Below are positions 38,638-46,853 of a DNA stretch of 64,000 nucleotides, piece after piece (the first letter of the stretch is position 1; every line of letters starts with the position of its first letter). The DNA lies in contig JAZLFR010000031.1 in assembly GCA_045615885.1 (NCBI GenBank), forward strand, positions 1 through 64,000, written 5' to 3'. The notes below the pieces were generated by a model. It saw only the letters and a program-made list of their open reading frames with translations. It searched no databases and was not told the DNA's origin. The position numbers and the translations under genes are program-made. This DNA is from UBA1765 sp045615885 (lineage in GTDB: Bacteria; Fibrobacterota; Fibrobacteria; Fibrobacterales; Fibrobacteraceae).

Positions 38638-39687
38638 TTATTGCTGCTGCCCCATGGCGTTAAAGTCTTTTTCGTTCTTGAAATATTTGGGGGTTTCGCC
38701 GGGGCGCTTGGCACTGCGTTTGCCAACGTAATCGCCAACGCGAATTCCGTCACGATTATTGGAGAGCGCAGGCTTAATGGCCGACGATTCTTCTTCGCCA
38801 GACGCACCGGGCTTCGCGTTCGTCACAGGAATGGAATCCGTAGAGACGACAAAGTTATCATAGCGGACAAATACGTCGCTAGTGGGAGCCCAGCTATCGT
38901 CGTTTCCGCCATGGAATGTAGATAGATAGAACTCGTCAATTTTCTGGCCCTGGAAATCACGCAACCGCAAAGTATCCAAGTCCAGGGAAAGTTCACCATC
39001 GAACCAACTTTGCACAACACCGTTCTTGTCGCCCGAGCCTTCGATGGAAACAGAATTCATGACCACGCGGGTCACCACATGGTGCCATGTTCCCGGCACA
39101 AAATGTTTTTGTTCCGCAGTCCCGCCCAGATTCCATTTGGCGTCATCGCCGTAGGTACTGCCCTGATCCACAAAGTAGAGGTATTGCACCACGGCACCAT
39201 CCGTACGCCACATAATGCGAGCACTCCAGCCGTCGCCTACAGAGGGGCGATTTCCGCCGGTGTAGCACTTGCCGCCGCAAAGCCCAGGCAACTTGCCGCC
39301 TTTCACAAATTCAAAACCAGGCTCGAACTGAATATCGTACGCCACCCACATTTCTTCTGCAGAAACATTGAGCGGCTGCTTCACCTGCCCGGCGCAGGCG
39401 GGGCGCTCGCCCTCGTCATTGGGCCCTACGCAACCCTTGGGGTACTTCAGCTGCAGAACCATCCCGTGCTCTTCATCGTCCTGCACAATCTTTGCATTCT
39501 GGCCGCCATTCTGTTCCATGGCATACCAGCTGGAAACGCCCGCCTTTTTAGGGAAGTCCTCCAGAGCCATCTTATTGGTGTACTGACCAGCAGCACGATT
39601 TTCAAAATCCGCAGAAAACACCACGTCGGCAAAAGACGCCGAAGTGCAAGCCAAAGCCATTGCAAAAATTCCACGAGCAAAGTTCAT
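38638..39687 (-). CDS. Secreted polysaccharide-lyase-14-like protein
   Basis: A 349-residue secreted protein (MNFARGIFAMALACTSASFA signal). The body resembles the PL14/alginate-lyase-like jelly roll: LQLKYPKGCVGP, FEPGFEFVKGGKLPGLCGG, DGWSARIMWRTDGAVVQYLY, FVPGTWHHVVTRVVMNS, QSWFDGELSLDL, STFHGGNDDSWAPTSDVFVR. The GGKLPGL stretch is the best landmark. The C-terminal 80 residues are low-complexity and basic, ending in GQQQ. The start at 39687 follows GAGG. Likely acts on an acidic plant or algal polysaccharide, or only binds it; the substrate is not deducible. Confidence 0.72.
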   Translation of the reverse strand: MNFARGIFAMALACTSASFADVVFSADFENRAAGQYTNKMALEDFPKKAGVSSWYAMEQNGGQNAKIVQDDEEHGMVLQLKYPKGCVGPNDEGERPACAGQVKQPLNVSAEEMWVAYDIQFEPGFEFVKGGKLPGLCGGKCYTGGNRPSVGDGWSARIMWRTDGAVVQYLYFVDQGSTYGDDAKWNLGGTAEQKHFVPGTWHHVVTRVVMNSVSIEGSGDKNGVVQSWFDGELSLDLDTLRLRDFQGQKIDEFYLSTFHGGNDDSWAPTSDVFVRYDNFVVSTDSIPVTNAKPGASGEEESSAIKPALSNNRDGIRVGDYVGKRSAKRPGETPKYFKNEKDFNAMGQQQ

Positions 39688-39792
39688 AACGGGCCTCAAA
39701 AAGAAATGCAGACTCTATTGAAAATACATTTTTTTTGAAAGATATAAATACATATGTAGCAGAAACTAGTTGCGCCCTTATGAATAGACAAA

Positions 39793-39822
39793 AAGCCTCC
39801 CTCAAGGGGAGGCTTCTTTAAC
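39793..39822 (-). terminator. Terminator after the serine-linker lipoprotein gene
   Basis: AAGCCTCCC (39793-39801) pairs with GGGAGGCTT (39807-39815), and the T run is on the minus strand. Confidence 0.8.
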
Positions 39823-39836
39823 GAACAATCGTAAGC

Positions 39837-40484
39837 TTAGTGAAGATCTTTCTTCTTGTAGTAATACAGTTTCAGCTGGCCTATGGTCTGATCTTCTGTG
39901 GACTCTACCTTGATATCGGTTGCAAAGAACGGATAGATTGCATTGTCGCTATCCTTTGCGATGTACCAGGTACCATCAATTGCACCGAATATAGAGCTAC
40001 TTATTTCCGTATCTTCGTTGATTTCGAACATGCTCTTGCATACGGGAGTTTCTTCCGGCAGAGTGCCGGGCTTCAGGCCTGTGCTTAAGTCGGCTTCGTA
40101 GACAGAAAGAAGCATGCTCCTTTCAAACATAACGGTATCGACATCAACGCGAAGCTCCAGGTGCTTGGGAATTTCGCCACCAGTCTTGAGGCTAATTGAC
40201 TGCTGCGTATCGGAGTTGATATCATTTGTCAGGATTGCAGAATCCAGCACCATTTCAATGCAGCGCGAAGAGGAAGAATTTTCAACGGAAGAGGATGACT
40301 TGGCAGAGGAGGAAGATCCCGGTTCGGTCGATTCGTCAGCATCGTCTTTTTGGTCATCGTCCTTTTGGATATCTTCGGAAATTTCATCGTCACTGGTACC
40401 AGAAGAACTATCGTCACCACAGGCGATAAGACCGAAGCCTGCCGCAAAAATGGCGGACCCTAGGAGAATTTTTTTGAAGTTCAT
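39837..40484 (-). CDS. Lipoprotein with serine-rich linker, unknown
   Basis: A 215-residue lipoprotein (MNFKKILLGSAIFAAGFGLI then AC, Cys22). An Asp/Glu-rich segment (residues 24-55) and a poly-serine linker (GSSSSAKSSSSVENSSSS) precede a compact globular domain of about 135 residues (RCIEMVLDSAIL, GTWYIAKDSDNAIYPFFATD, GQLKLYYYKKKDLH). The linker style is shared with the FISUMP proteins next door, but no FISUMP domain is present. The start at 40484 is chosen by the lipoprotein signal. Confidence 0.75.
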   Translation of the reverse strand: MNFKKILLGSAIFAAGFGLIACGDDSSSGTSDDEISEDIQKDDDQKDDADESTEPGSSSSAKSSSSVENSSSSRCIEMVLDSAILTNDINSDTQQSISLKTGGEIPKHLELRVDVDTVMFERSMLLSVYEADLSTGLKPGTLPEETPVCKSMFEINEDTEISSSIFGAIDGTWYIAKDSDNAIYPFFATDIKVESTEDQTIGQLKLYYYKKKDLH

Positions 40485-40524
40485 ACAGTATTCCTTTTTT
40501 ATGTGCACAATTGTTCTTTGCACT

Positions 40525-40966
40525 CAACTGTGCGTTCTAGAAATATTCAAAAAAAAAGAAAAAAGCCCACCGCCATATTTGAAATAAGCAAAAAAACGCA
40601 TTGAGTTGATTAAAAAAAAGCAGTCACTACCTTACGAATCTACGGCAACTACTCAGGATTCCGTTTTTCGGGCCATTCCTTGAAGTAAACAAGATGCCGT
40701 CTAAAACCTTCTAGGTAATACTCCTTCTGAATCCAGAGTTCTCCGCTTTTGTAATATCTTCGTATGCAATTTTATCATTCGGATATTTTTGAGTAGCAAA
40801 GAAATCCAATTTTGCCAGCCCATCGGAAACGGTTTATTTGCAGCACAAACACAGTAAACTCTCTGTATTGAGCTTTGGCGCAGCAGCATTTTCACAGCAG
40901 GTTCTCTGCCAAAACGCAACCATACAAAAAGCCCGGCTTGCAAGCCGGGCGCTTTTACAATATCCA
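40525..40966. other. Intergenic region with terminator and a possible gene remnant
   Basis: About 440 bases. On the minus strand, ending at a stop at 40649-40651, one frame reads LWIQKEYYLEGFRRHLVYFK then EWPEKRNPE. An overlapping frame upstream reads LDFFATQKYPNDKIAYEDIT. Both look protein-like but are broken by stops and a frame change, so a decayed small gene is likely. The rest is A-rich spacer plus the terminator at 40931-40950. Confidence 0.4.
40925..40957 (-). terminator. Terminator after the double-FISUMP gene
   Basis: Perfect 20-base palindrome GCCCGGCTTGCAAGCCGGGC (40931-40950) with a T run on the minus strand. Confidence 0.85.
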
Positions 40967-43048
40967 CTAATCATCTTCTACACAGCGAATACTATTGAAA
41001 AATTCACTGTATGCATAGTCTTTACTATCGTATCTTCCATTAAAGACCCAACTATAGAAATCAGAGGCATCCTTCCTATCCTTTGTCCAATATTCCTTCG
41101 ATGAACCTCCAATTGCGATAGGGTATATGGACAGGCCGCTTTCATTGTGGAATACAGTGGAGGATACTCCCCAATTCCTATCGGAGAACAAACCATTTCC
41201 TGCAACCTCAAGCATTATTTCCCATTCCTCAACGGTAGGGATATGCCATCCCGAGGGGCAAGCATTGAATATGTCTATGTCTTTATATTGCCGGTCATAC
41301 ATCACGCAGCGAGACTTCCCGTCATAATACATGCAGATTGGCTTTGACACCTTTTTACTATCAGGTGCATAGACTAAATCCTGGGCCATCCAATTTTGAT
41401 TTCCAATCTTTACGGTTCTATACACGGTGCTATCTCGAGTATCAAGTAATTCGCCGTATTCGCCATTAGCGAGCATCTGCTGGTTTAGGTAAAAATACGG
41501 AACACACTTATATGTATTGCAGTCATACTTTCCTGGAGGAGGAACTGCGGTTTTAAACATTACCGTATCTCGGATACAACGTACAGGAAATCCGTAAGAC
41601 TTTGGGAAGGCCTTGACTGACGCGAACGTATAGGCATATGCAGAATCCTGTGTCATTTCAGGATAAGACCAGAAATAAGCGACATCACCCGTGTTGGAGA
41701 AACCTGATCCACTAATTATGCCAGTTGGCTTAATAGAAAATCCGTATTCATCCGTGGGTCGCAGGCTCGTAATTGTCCAACCAGTTTTTGACATAAAATC
41801 TTGCGGGTGACGTCCACCGTCTTCATAAGCCTTTTCCCACTCCAAGTTTGTAGCGGAATGCCATCCCTCTGGACATGCCGCTACAGATTCTTCCCACGTA
41901 TATAATCTGGCATAATTGTCGCAATCACCACCAAAAGTGCCGACGCCGCCACCGCACCAGGAATTCGGCGTCTCGTAGTTCATGTTTTCTGCGATCCATG
42001 TTCGTCCAGCAAAATCAATAGTCTTATAGGATTGACCGTCTCTGGGATCGGTGAATTTTCCGTAGCGAACAGCAAAGCAGTCTTCATCCGCGAAGCTGAA
42101 ATACAGCGACGGCGCATCCGTTTTTGGAATAGAGTAATAGTCGAATCCGGTTCCTGAAGAATCACTCTTGACGGCAGGGTTATAGAAATGAACGACAACC
42201 TCAACCATTTTGCCATCCTTGCCAGATAGCCAGGAATCCGTCTTGTCGAATGTCATAGTAACATAATGACCGCCCGTCACCAGTTCCCCACGATTAATAG
42301 GCTGGGTTTCCTTTGAGAATAATTCCGTTCCTTTTACCCAGCCATCAGTTTCGCTTTTTTGTGCAATCATGATGCCAAATTTATTCCATGATGTGGGTCC
42401 GGTAATTATGGCATACTTTTCCTTAAAACCTAAAGCCAATATCTGTGTGGAACCTGTCGAAACCTTCATTGGCAGGACATATCCAAAATAGCCCCACTTT
42501 CTAAGTGGTTCTGCCATTGTCGTTGTATAGGACGGTTCTTGGCAAGTCGGGGAAATTTCAGGGCCTTGGTAATTCGGGTCAGAGTTATCCTTTGAAGATG
42601 ACGATGCTTGCGAGGAAGAACTGCCTTCATCGCTATTGTCATTTCCAGCGGAGTTGCCTGTAACAGACGAACTGGATCGATTTTCTGACACATCGCTACT
42701 AGAGGAATGTTCACCGTTCTCGTCATTTGAAGCGTCCTTTACAGAAGAGGACGATTTAGATTCCGGCTCGCGGCCAACGCCATCGTCCGATGACGAATCA
42801 ATTTTTTCGTTCGTGATTTTTTCCCATGTTTTGTTAACACACAGATAATCCGTCATTTTCTCGGCAACATAAACGGTATCGCCTTCGCGTTCCAAAGTAC
42901 AACGGCCCAAGTCGTATATTGTGTCAACCTCACGACCATTATCGTTGCCTGCAACTGGAGATGACTTGTCGGAAGATTCATCTCCACCGCAGGCATTCAG
43001 CACTACGCATACTGTAGAGACCAAGCTGAAAATTTTGAATTTTTCCAT
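40967..43048 (-). CDS. Double FISUMP-domain lipoprotein with serine linkers
   Basis: A 693-residue lipoprotein (MEKFKIFSLVSTVCVVLNAC, Cys20). A short conserved segment follows (TIYDLGRCTLEREGDTVYVA, then CVNKTWEKI), then an acidic poly-serine linker (about 80-165), a unique region of about 170 residues with no recognised family, and two FISUMP domains. The first (FTDPRDGQSYKTIDFAGRTW, YARLYTWEESVAACPEGWHS) ends in FPVRCIRD. The second (LLDTRDSTVYRTVKIGNQNW, the NACPSGWHIPTVEEWE stretch) ends in SIRCVEDD. Probably displayed on the cell surface. The start at 43048 is fixed by the lipoprotein signal. Confidence 0.9.
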   Translation of the reverse strand: MEKFKIFSLVSTVCVVLNACGGDESSDKSSPVAGNDNGREVDTIYDLGRCTLEREGDTVYVAEKMTDYLCVNKTWEKITNEKIDSSSDDGVGREPESKSSSSVKDASNDENGEHSSSSDVSENRSSSSVTGNSAGNDNSDEGSSSSQASSSSKDNSDPNYQGPEISPTCQEPSYTTTMAEPLRKWGYFGYVLPMKVSTGSTQILALGFKEKYAIITGPTSWNKFGIMIAQKSETDGWVKGTELFSKETQPINRGELVTGGHYVTMTFDKTDSWLSGKDGKMVEVVVHFYNPAVKSDSSGTGFDYYSIPKTDAPSLYFSFADEDCFAVRYGKFTDPRDGQSYKTIDFAGRTWIAENMNYETPNSWCGGGVGTFGGDCDNYARLYTWEESVAACPEGWHSATNLEWEKAYEDGGRHPQDFMSKTGWTITSLRPTDEYGFSIKPTGIISGSGFSNTGDVAYFWSYPEMTQDSAYAYTFASVKAFPKSYGFPVRCIRDTVMFKTAVPPPGKYDCNTYKCVPYFYLNQQMLANGEYGELLDTRDSTVYRTVKIGNQNWMAQDLVYAPDSKKVSKPICMYYDGKSRCVMYDRQYKDIDIFNACPSGWHIPTVEEWEIMLEVAGNGLFSDRNWGVSSTVFHNESGLSIYPIAIGGSSKEYWTKDRKDASDFYSWVFNGRYDSKDYAYSEFFNSIRCVEDD

Positions 43049-43207
43049 AGATGACCCTAAAAAAATATTCCTAAAAATCAAGAATGATGTTTGAGATAAG
43101 ATTTATAAAAAAATAATAATTAATGAAAAGCCTACGAAGCCATGGCTAACGCCGTATCGGAAGAATTGCTGTAGCAGGTTTGTAAACCAGAATACGGTTT
43201 GAAAAAT

Positions 43208-44533
43208 CTAGAGAGAATCCTTAAGGCAGCGAACAGAGTACCCAAAGCTCTTACTGCGGTTAAATAGAGCAACAACTTTAGAAAAATAAAAGAACATCTT
43301 TGTTTGAGCACCAACGCTACTATCCATATGTTCTGTGGAACTCCAAAAATAAGCATATAGGCCAGCATCTACAAAATCTCGTTCATGCTCATGTGATCCG
43401 GCAGGAAGAATAGAGAAACCATGCTTATCCACACCAGGATCTTCCATACGCCACAAGTCGGAAGTCGACTTCAGTTTCAAGCCTGCTACACTAATTCCAC
43501 CTATGTTTTCAAAGAGAATGTTCCATTCCGCACTGCGGGGCAAATGCCAGCCTTCGGGGCATACGCCGCGCACAACAGCCGTGGAATTTTCAGACGCGGC
43601 CTTGCAAAATACACCAGTGCCACAGCGTTTGCCGGATTTGGTCGAGTCCGCAATACCTGCACTGTCCATAGCAGCAGTCCAGGAGTACAGGCGACCGTAG
43701 ATAGCGCAGTTATTCGGGTCATCGTCATAGCACCAGCTGGTGGAATCTAAGGTATAGTTTTCAAGTTTACTAACATATCGGAACTTCACTCCCCTGTAAG
43801 CATAGTTCAAGTTCTCTGCCATCCAAGTTTGACAGTTTGTACCATCCTCCTCATTGCATATAACAACAGTCTTGTAAACCTGGCTATCACGAGTGTCTAA
43901 AAATTCGCCATAATTTACCGAAGGATTCAGGTATTCTGAAGATGTGGCATCCTTGCACTCATAACCAGCGGGACAGTGTTCACGATAGTAGCCTGCAGGC
44001 ATAACTTTTGCAGATATGCTCTGACTGCTGGATTCCGGAATGACACCGTTTTTTTCAGAGCTGCTTGAGGAGACTGCCGAAGAACTGGAAATTTCACTAG
44101 AATCATCCTTACTACTGCTGGATGGATTTTCCTCAGAAGAAATCCCAGTACTGGAAGATGACTGATTCTTGTCAGAAGAAGTCTCTGTACTGGAAGATGA
44201 TTGGGCCGTAGAGTCCTCGCTGCTACTGGAGGTAACATCGTCTTCGAGCTGGCCCATAATTTTGTCGGAATTTAGCGCGTCATTCTCCTTTATTTTCTCC
44301 CATTCGCCATCGACGCACTTGCGGTAGCCATCGTCTGCAGTAATGGCAACGACACCTTCCATGTCGTCGTCGCAGGCCACGATCTTACCATCGGCAAGTT
44401 CTAAATTCGCCGCATCAGGAGATTCCTGATTTGGCTTGGAACTGTTGTTTCCACTATCTTCGCCACAGGCGGAGAATAGAGCTGCAGCAAAAAAACATGC
44501 TGTAAGAGCGAAAGATTTCAGACGAATGTTCAT
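43208..44533 (-). CDS. FISUMP-domain lipoprotein with serine linkers
   Basis: A 441-residue lipoprotein (MNIRLKSFALTACFFAAALF then SAC, Cys23). Residues 45-80 repeat the neighbour's N-terminal module (LADGKIVACDDDMEGVVAIT, DDGYRKCVDGEWEKI). A long serine linker with repeats of the SSSTETSSDKNQSSSSTGIS type follows (about 95-170), then one FISUMP domain from FLDTRDSQVYKTVVI through LYSWTAAMD and VCPEGWHLPRSAEWN to SVRCLKDSL. GGAGG-type sequence precedes the ATG. Adjacent to and co-directional with the double-FISUMP gene; no terminator is visible between them. Confidence 0.9.
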   Translation of the reverse strand: MNIRLKSFALTACFFAAALFSACGEDSGNNSSKPNQESPDAANLELADGKIVACDDDMEGVVAITADDGYRKCVDGEWEKIKENDALNSDKIMGQLEDDVTSSSSEDSTAQSSSSTETSSDKNQSSSSTGISSEENPSSSSKDDSSEISSSSAVSSSSSEKNGVIPESSSQSISAKVMPAGYYREHCPAGYECKDATSSEYLNPSVNYGEFLDTRDSQVYKTVVICNEEDGTNCQTWMAENLNYAYRGVKFRYVSKLENYTLDSTSWCYDDDPNNCAIYGRLYSWTAAMDSAGIADSTKSGKRCGTGVFCKAASENSTAVVRGVCPEGWHLPRSAEWNILFENIGGISVAGLKLKSTSDLWRMEDPGVDKHGFSILPAGSHEHERDFVDAGLYAYFWSSTEHMDSSVGAQTKMFFYFSKVVALFNRSKSFGYSVRCLKDSL

Positions 44534-44575
44534 GAGGAGGCCTCCTATAGGAGAAATATAACTCCTTTTCGCCAA

Positions 44576-44836
44576 AAGCTACGCTAGATAACTACTGGCA
44601 TGGCGCCAAAGAAGCGAAATCATGGTGAATTCCATACTTTTTCGAAATGTTTCAATTCATGGCTTGGCAACGCCTAAAAAATGTATTTGCGCAATCGACA
44701 AAGGCGCGTATATTTTTACGCTTGACAAATTTCAAAATAAAATATACATTTGAGCAGTAAAGTAATTTTACAGCTTTTTCGTTATATTATCAGAAAACTC
44801 TTCCTTGCGATATTTCTACGCCTGTTCGCAAAGGAC
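44576..44836. promoter_or_regulatory. Intergenic region with an outward promoter-like element
   Basis: 260 bases. TTGACA (44722-44727) and TACATT (44745-44750, spacing 17) form a plus-strand promoter facing the 3' end of mazG. TATACA (44743-44748, spacing 15) overlaps the same place. The nearest plus-strand gene, dprA, is 900 bases away. The FISUMP promoter on the other strand must also lie here. Confidence 0.4.
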
Positions 44837-45673
44837 CTACAGTGAACTTTTTGCTTCCTTCCACAACGCAAGCATTTCTTCATCGCTTTTGCCCGCGATG
44901 CTACCACCAGCAATCGTTTCCATTTGGCGGAAGCGGCGTTCAAACTTCGAACTTGCGCGCATTAGCGCCGTGGCCGCGTTCAGGCCCGTATGCCTTGCAA
45001 GGTTCACAAGCGAAAAGAGCAGGTCGCCAAATTCGTCTTCGAGGCGGTCGAGGTCCTGCTGCTTTGCCGCGGTGCGTTCTGCAACGCTTGCATTTTCAAG
45101 GCTTGCCTTGTGCGCTGCAAAAGCTTCTTCCGCTTCGCGGAATTCCTTAAATTCCTCTAAAACTTTTTCATAGGAATCTTCATTTTTCTTCCAGTCAAAA
45201 CCGACCTTGGCGGCACGGCGCTGCACCTCCTGTGCGCGCGACAGCACTGCCATGCTTTTGCAAACCTTATCCATTACAGAGGCATTTTGCACACCAGCAT
45301 TATTCTTTTCAGCCGCCTTGATTTGTTCCCAACGCCTGTTCACGCCGGCGGCATTTTCAATGCGGTCATCGCCAAAAACATGCGGGTGGCGGCGCACCAT
45401 CTTTTCGCAGATTCCCTGCACCACGTCGTCAATCGTGTAATCCCCTTTTTCGGACGCGACCTGCGAATGAAAAATCACCTGAAAAAGCACATCGCCAAGT
45501 TCTTCGCACTGGTGCGCCCTGTCGCCAGCCTGTGCGGCCTCGATGAATTCACAGGCTTCTTCAACAAGGTAAGGCAGAAGCGAACGGGTGTCCTGTTCGC
45601 GGTCCCAGGGGCAACCGCCTTCGGAGCGGAGCGTCTTCATGATTTTTACAAGGTCTTCAAAGGAGTATTTCAT
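44837..45673 (-). CDS. mazG: Nucleoside triphosphate pyrophosphohydrolase MazG
   Basis: A 278-residue two-domain MazG that hydrolyses (d)NTPs to monophosphates and tempers the stringent response or cleans the nucleotide pool. The first domain has GGCPWDREQDTRSLLPYLVE, the EACEFIEA metal-binding pair and CEELGDVLFQVIFHSQ. The second has DRLEDEFGDLLFSLVNLARH. The start MKYSFEDLVKIMKTL at 45673 is the natural one; a longer frame reaches 45745 but overlaps dprA. Its start codon is separated from the dprA start codon by 1 base. Confidence 0.93.
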   Translation of the reverse strand: MKYSFEDLVKIMKTLRSEGGCPWDREQDTRSLLPYLVEEACEFIEAAQAGDRAHQCEELGDVLFQVIFHSQVASEKGDYTIDDVVQGICEKMVRRHPHVFGDDRIENAAGVNRRWEQIKAAEKNNAGVQNASVMDKVCKSMAVLSRAQEVQRRAAKVGFDWKKNEDSYEKVLEEFKEFREAEEAFAAHKASLENASVAERTAAKQQDLDRLEDEFGDLLFSLVNLARHTGLNAATALMRASSKFERRFRQMETIAGGSIAGKSDEEMLALWKEAKSSL

Positions 45674-45674
45674 A

Positions 45675-46565
45675 ATGTTGCAAGATAGAATTACTACGGA
45701 ACTTTCGCAGTGCGAATACCCGGAACTTTTGCGCAGAACAGGCAAAGTGCCGGCGAGGCTTTACGTGCAGAGTCTGCACGGGGGCCTACCACAGGGGCAT
45801 TACATCGCAATGGTAGGCACGCGCCGCCCAAGTGCAAGCGCAAGCGAACTATGCAGGCGGCTCGTCAAAAGCCTCGCCGGCACAGACGCTGTCATTGTCT
45901 CGGGCCTTGCGCAGGGCATCGATTCCTACTGTCACAGCGCCGCCCTGGAATTCGGCCTAAAAACGGTAGCGGTGCTTGCCCAGGGCCTGGAGCTGCGCAT
46001 TCCGGGCGACCGTGGGCAGCTTGCAAACGAGATTGTGGAACAAGGGGGTGCGCTTCTCAGCGAATTCCCAGGCAACATGGATAGTCGCAAGGGCATGTTC
46101 GTCTCCAGGAACCGCATCATTGCGGGCCTTGCGCATGCAACAGTCGTCGTAGAAAGCAAAGCCAAGGGCGGTTCGCTCATCACGGCAGAGTTTGCCAAGG
46201 AATACGCGCGTGAACTTTTTGCCTGCCCAGGGAACTTTGACTGCGAAACATCGCAGGGGCCGCTTGAACTTTTGCGCAAGGGCCTTGCAAAGCCAATCTT
46301 CATGCCAGAAGATTTGCGCGGGCTCTGCGGTCTGCAAAGTTCAAGGCAGCAGGCTTTTGCAAAGGCAAGCTCCAAGGCAGCTCAGCTCTCCCCCACGGCA
46401 CAGGCCCTCTATGCAAAATTTGCCGGCTATACCAAAACTTTGACGGAGCTTGCAAACGAACCCGGCATGAGCACGGGAGCCTTATTTGCTATATTGACAG
46501 AGCTAGAACTTGCAGGGCTTGCCGCGTCTAGCGACAGGCTCCGCTATATTTTCGAAAAGGACTGA
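45675..46565 (+). CDS. dprA: DNA processing protein DprA (Smf)
   Basis: A 296-residue protein that loads RecA on incoming single-stranded DNA during transformation. The Rossmann-like core shows YIAMVGTRRPSASASELC, VSGLAQGIDSYCHSAALEF, IVEQGGALLSEFPGN, the SRNRIIAGLAHATVVVESKA stretch and GSLITAEFAKEYARELFACP. A C-terminal winged helix is present (residues 235-296). The ATG at 45675 follows AAGGAG. Its promoter must lie within mazG. Together with ComF this hints at natural competence or its remnants. Confidence 0.93.
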   Translation: MLQDRITTELSQCEYPELLRRTGKVPARLYVQSLHGGLPQGHYIAMVGTRRPSASASELCRRLVKSLAGTDAVIVSGLAQGIDSYCHSAALEFGLKTVAVLAQGLELRIPGDRGQLANEIVEQGGALLSEFPGNMDSRKGMFVSRNRIIAGLAHATVVVESKAKGGSLITAEFAKEYARELFACPGNFDCETSQGPLELLRKGLAKPIFMPEDLRGLCGLQSSRQQAFAKASSKAAQLSPTAQALYAKFAGYTKTLTELANEPGMSTGALFAILTELELAGLAASSDRLRYIFEKD

Positions 46566-46568
46566 TTC

Positions 46569-46853
46569 TTGAAAACACGCACGCTCTTCATCTTTTTAGT
46601 TATCCTCGGGATTCTCGCAGCCCTATTCCTTTTCGCATTCGGCGAAAAAGACAGCATGAGCGCCCAGAAGGAACTAAAAAAAGAAATCTCCCTGCTTAAA
46701 GCGCAAAGAGATTCCCTACAGCGTGAACTGGACAGTCGCCAAGAAAAGATCCGGCTTTTGCAAGAAGACTCGTTCTACATTGAAGCTGTTGCCCGCACCA
46801 AATTCGGCATGACCAAAAAAGGCGAAAAGGCCATACAGTTCATTGAAGAATAA
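46569..46853 (+). CDS. FtsB/DivIC-like septum formation protein
   Basis: A 94-residue bitopic protein: a short basic N-terminus, one membrane helix (LFIFLVILGILAALFLFAFG), a coiled coil (KELKKEISLLKAQRDSLQRE), then EAVARTKFGMTKKGEKAIQF, which is typical of FtsB/DivIC. It bridges FtsL and FtsQ in the divisome. Start is TTG at 46569, 3 bases after the dprA stop, with AAAGGA 8 bases upstream. Its stop abuts the convergent gene. Confidence 0.88.
   Translation: MKTRTLFIFLVILGILAALFLFAFGEKDSMSAQKELKKEISLLKAQRDSLQRELDSRQEKIRLLQEDSFYIEAVARTKFGMTKKGEKAIQFIEE

Noticed and set aside
40701..40967. 88-codon minus-strand frame
   Set aside because: It contains a strong terminator palindrome in its first third, so it is unlikely to be translated as a unit.
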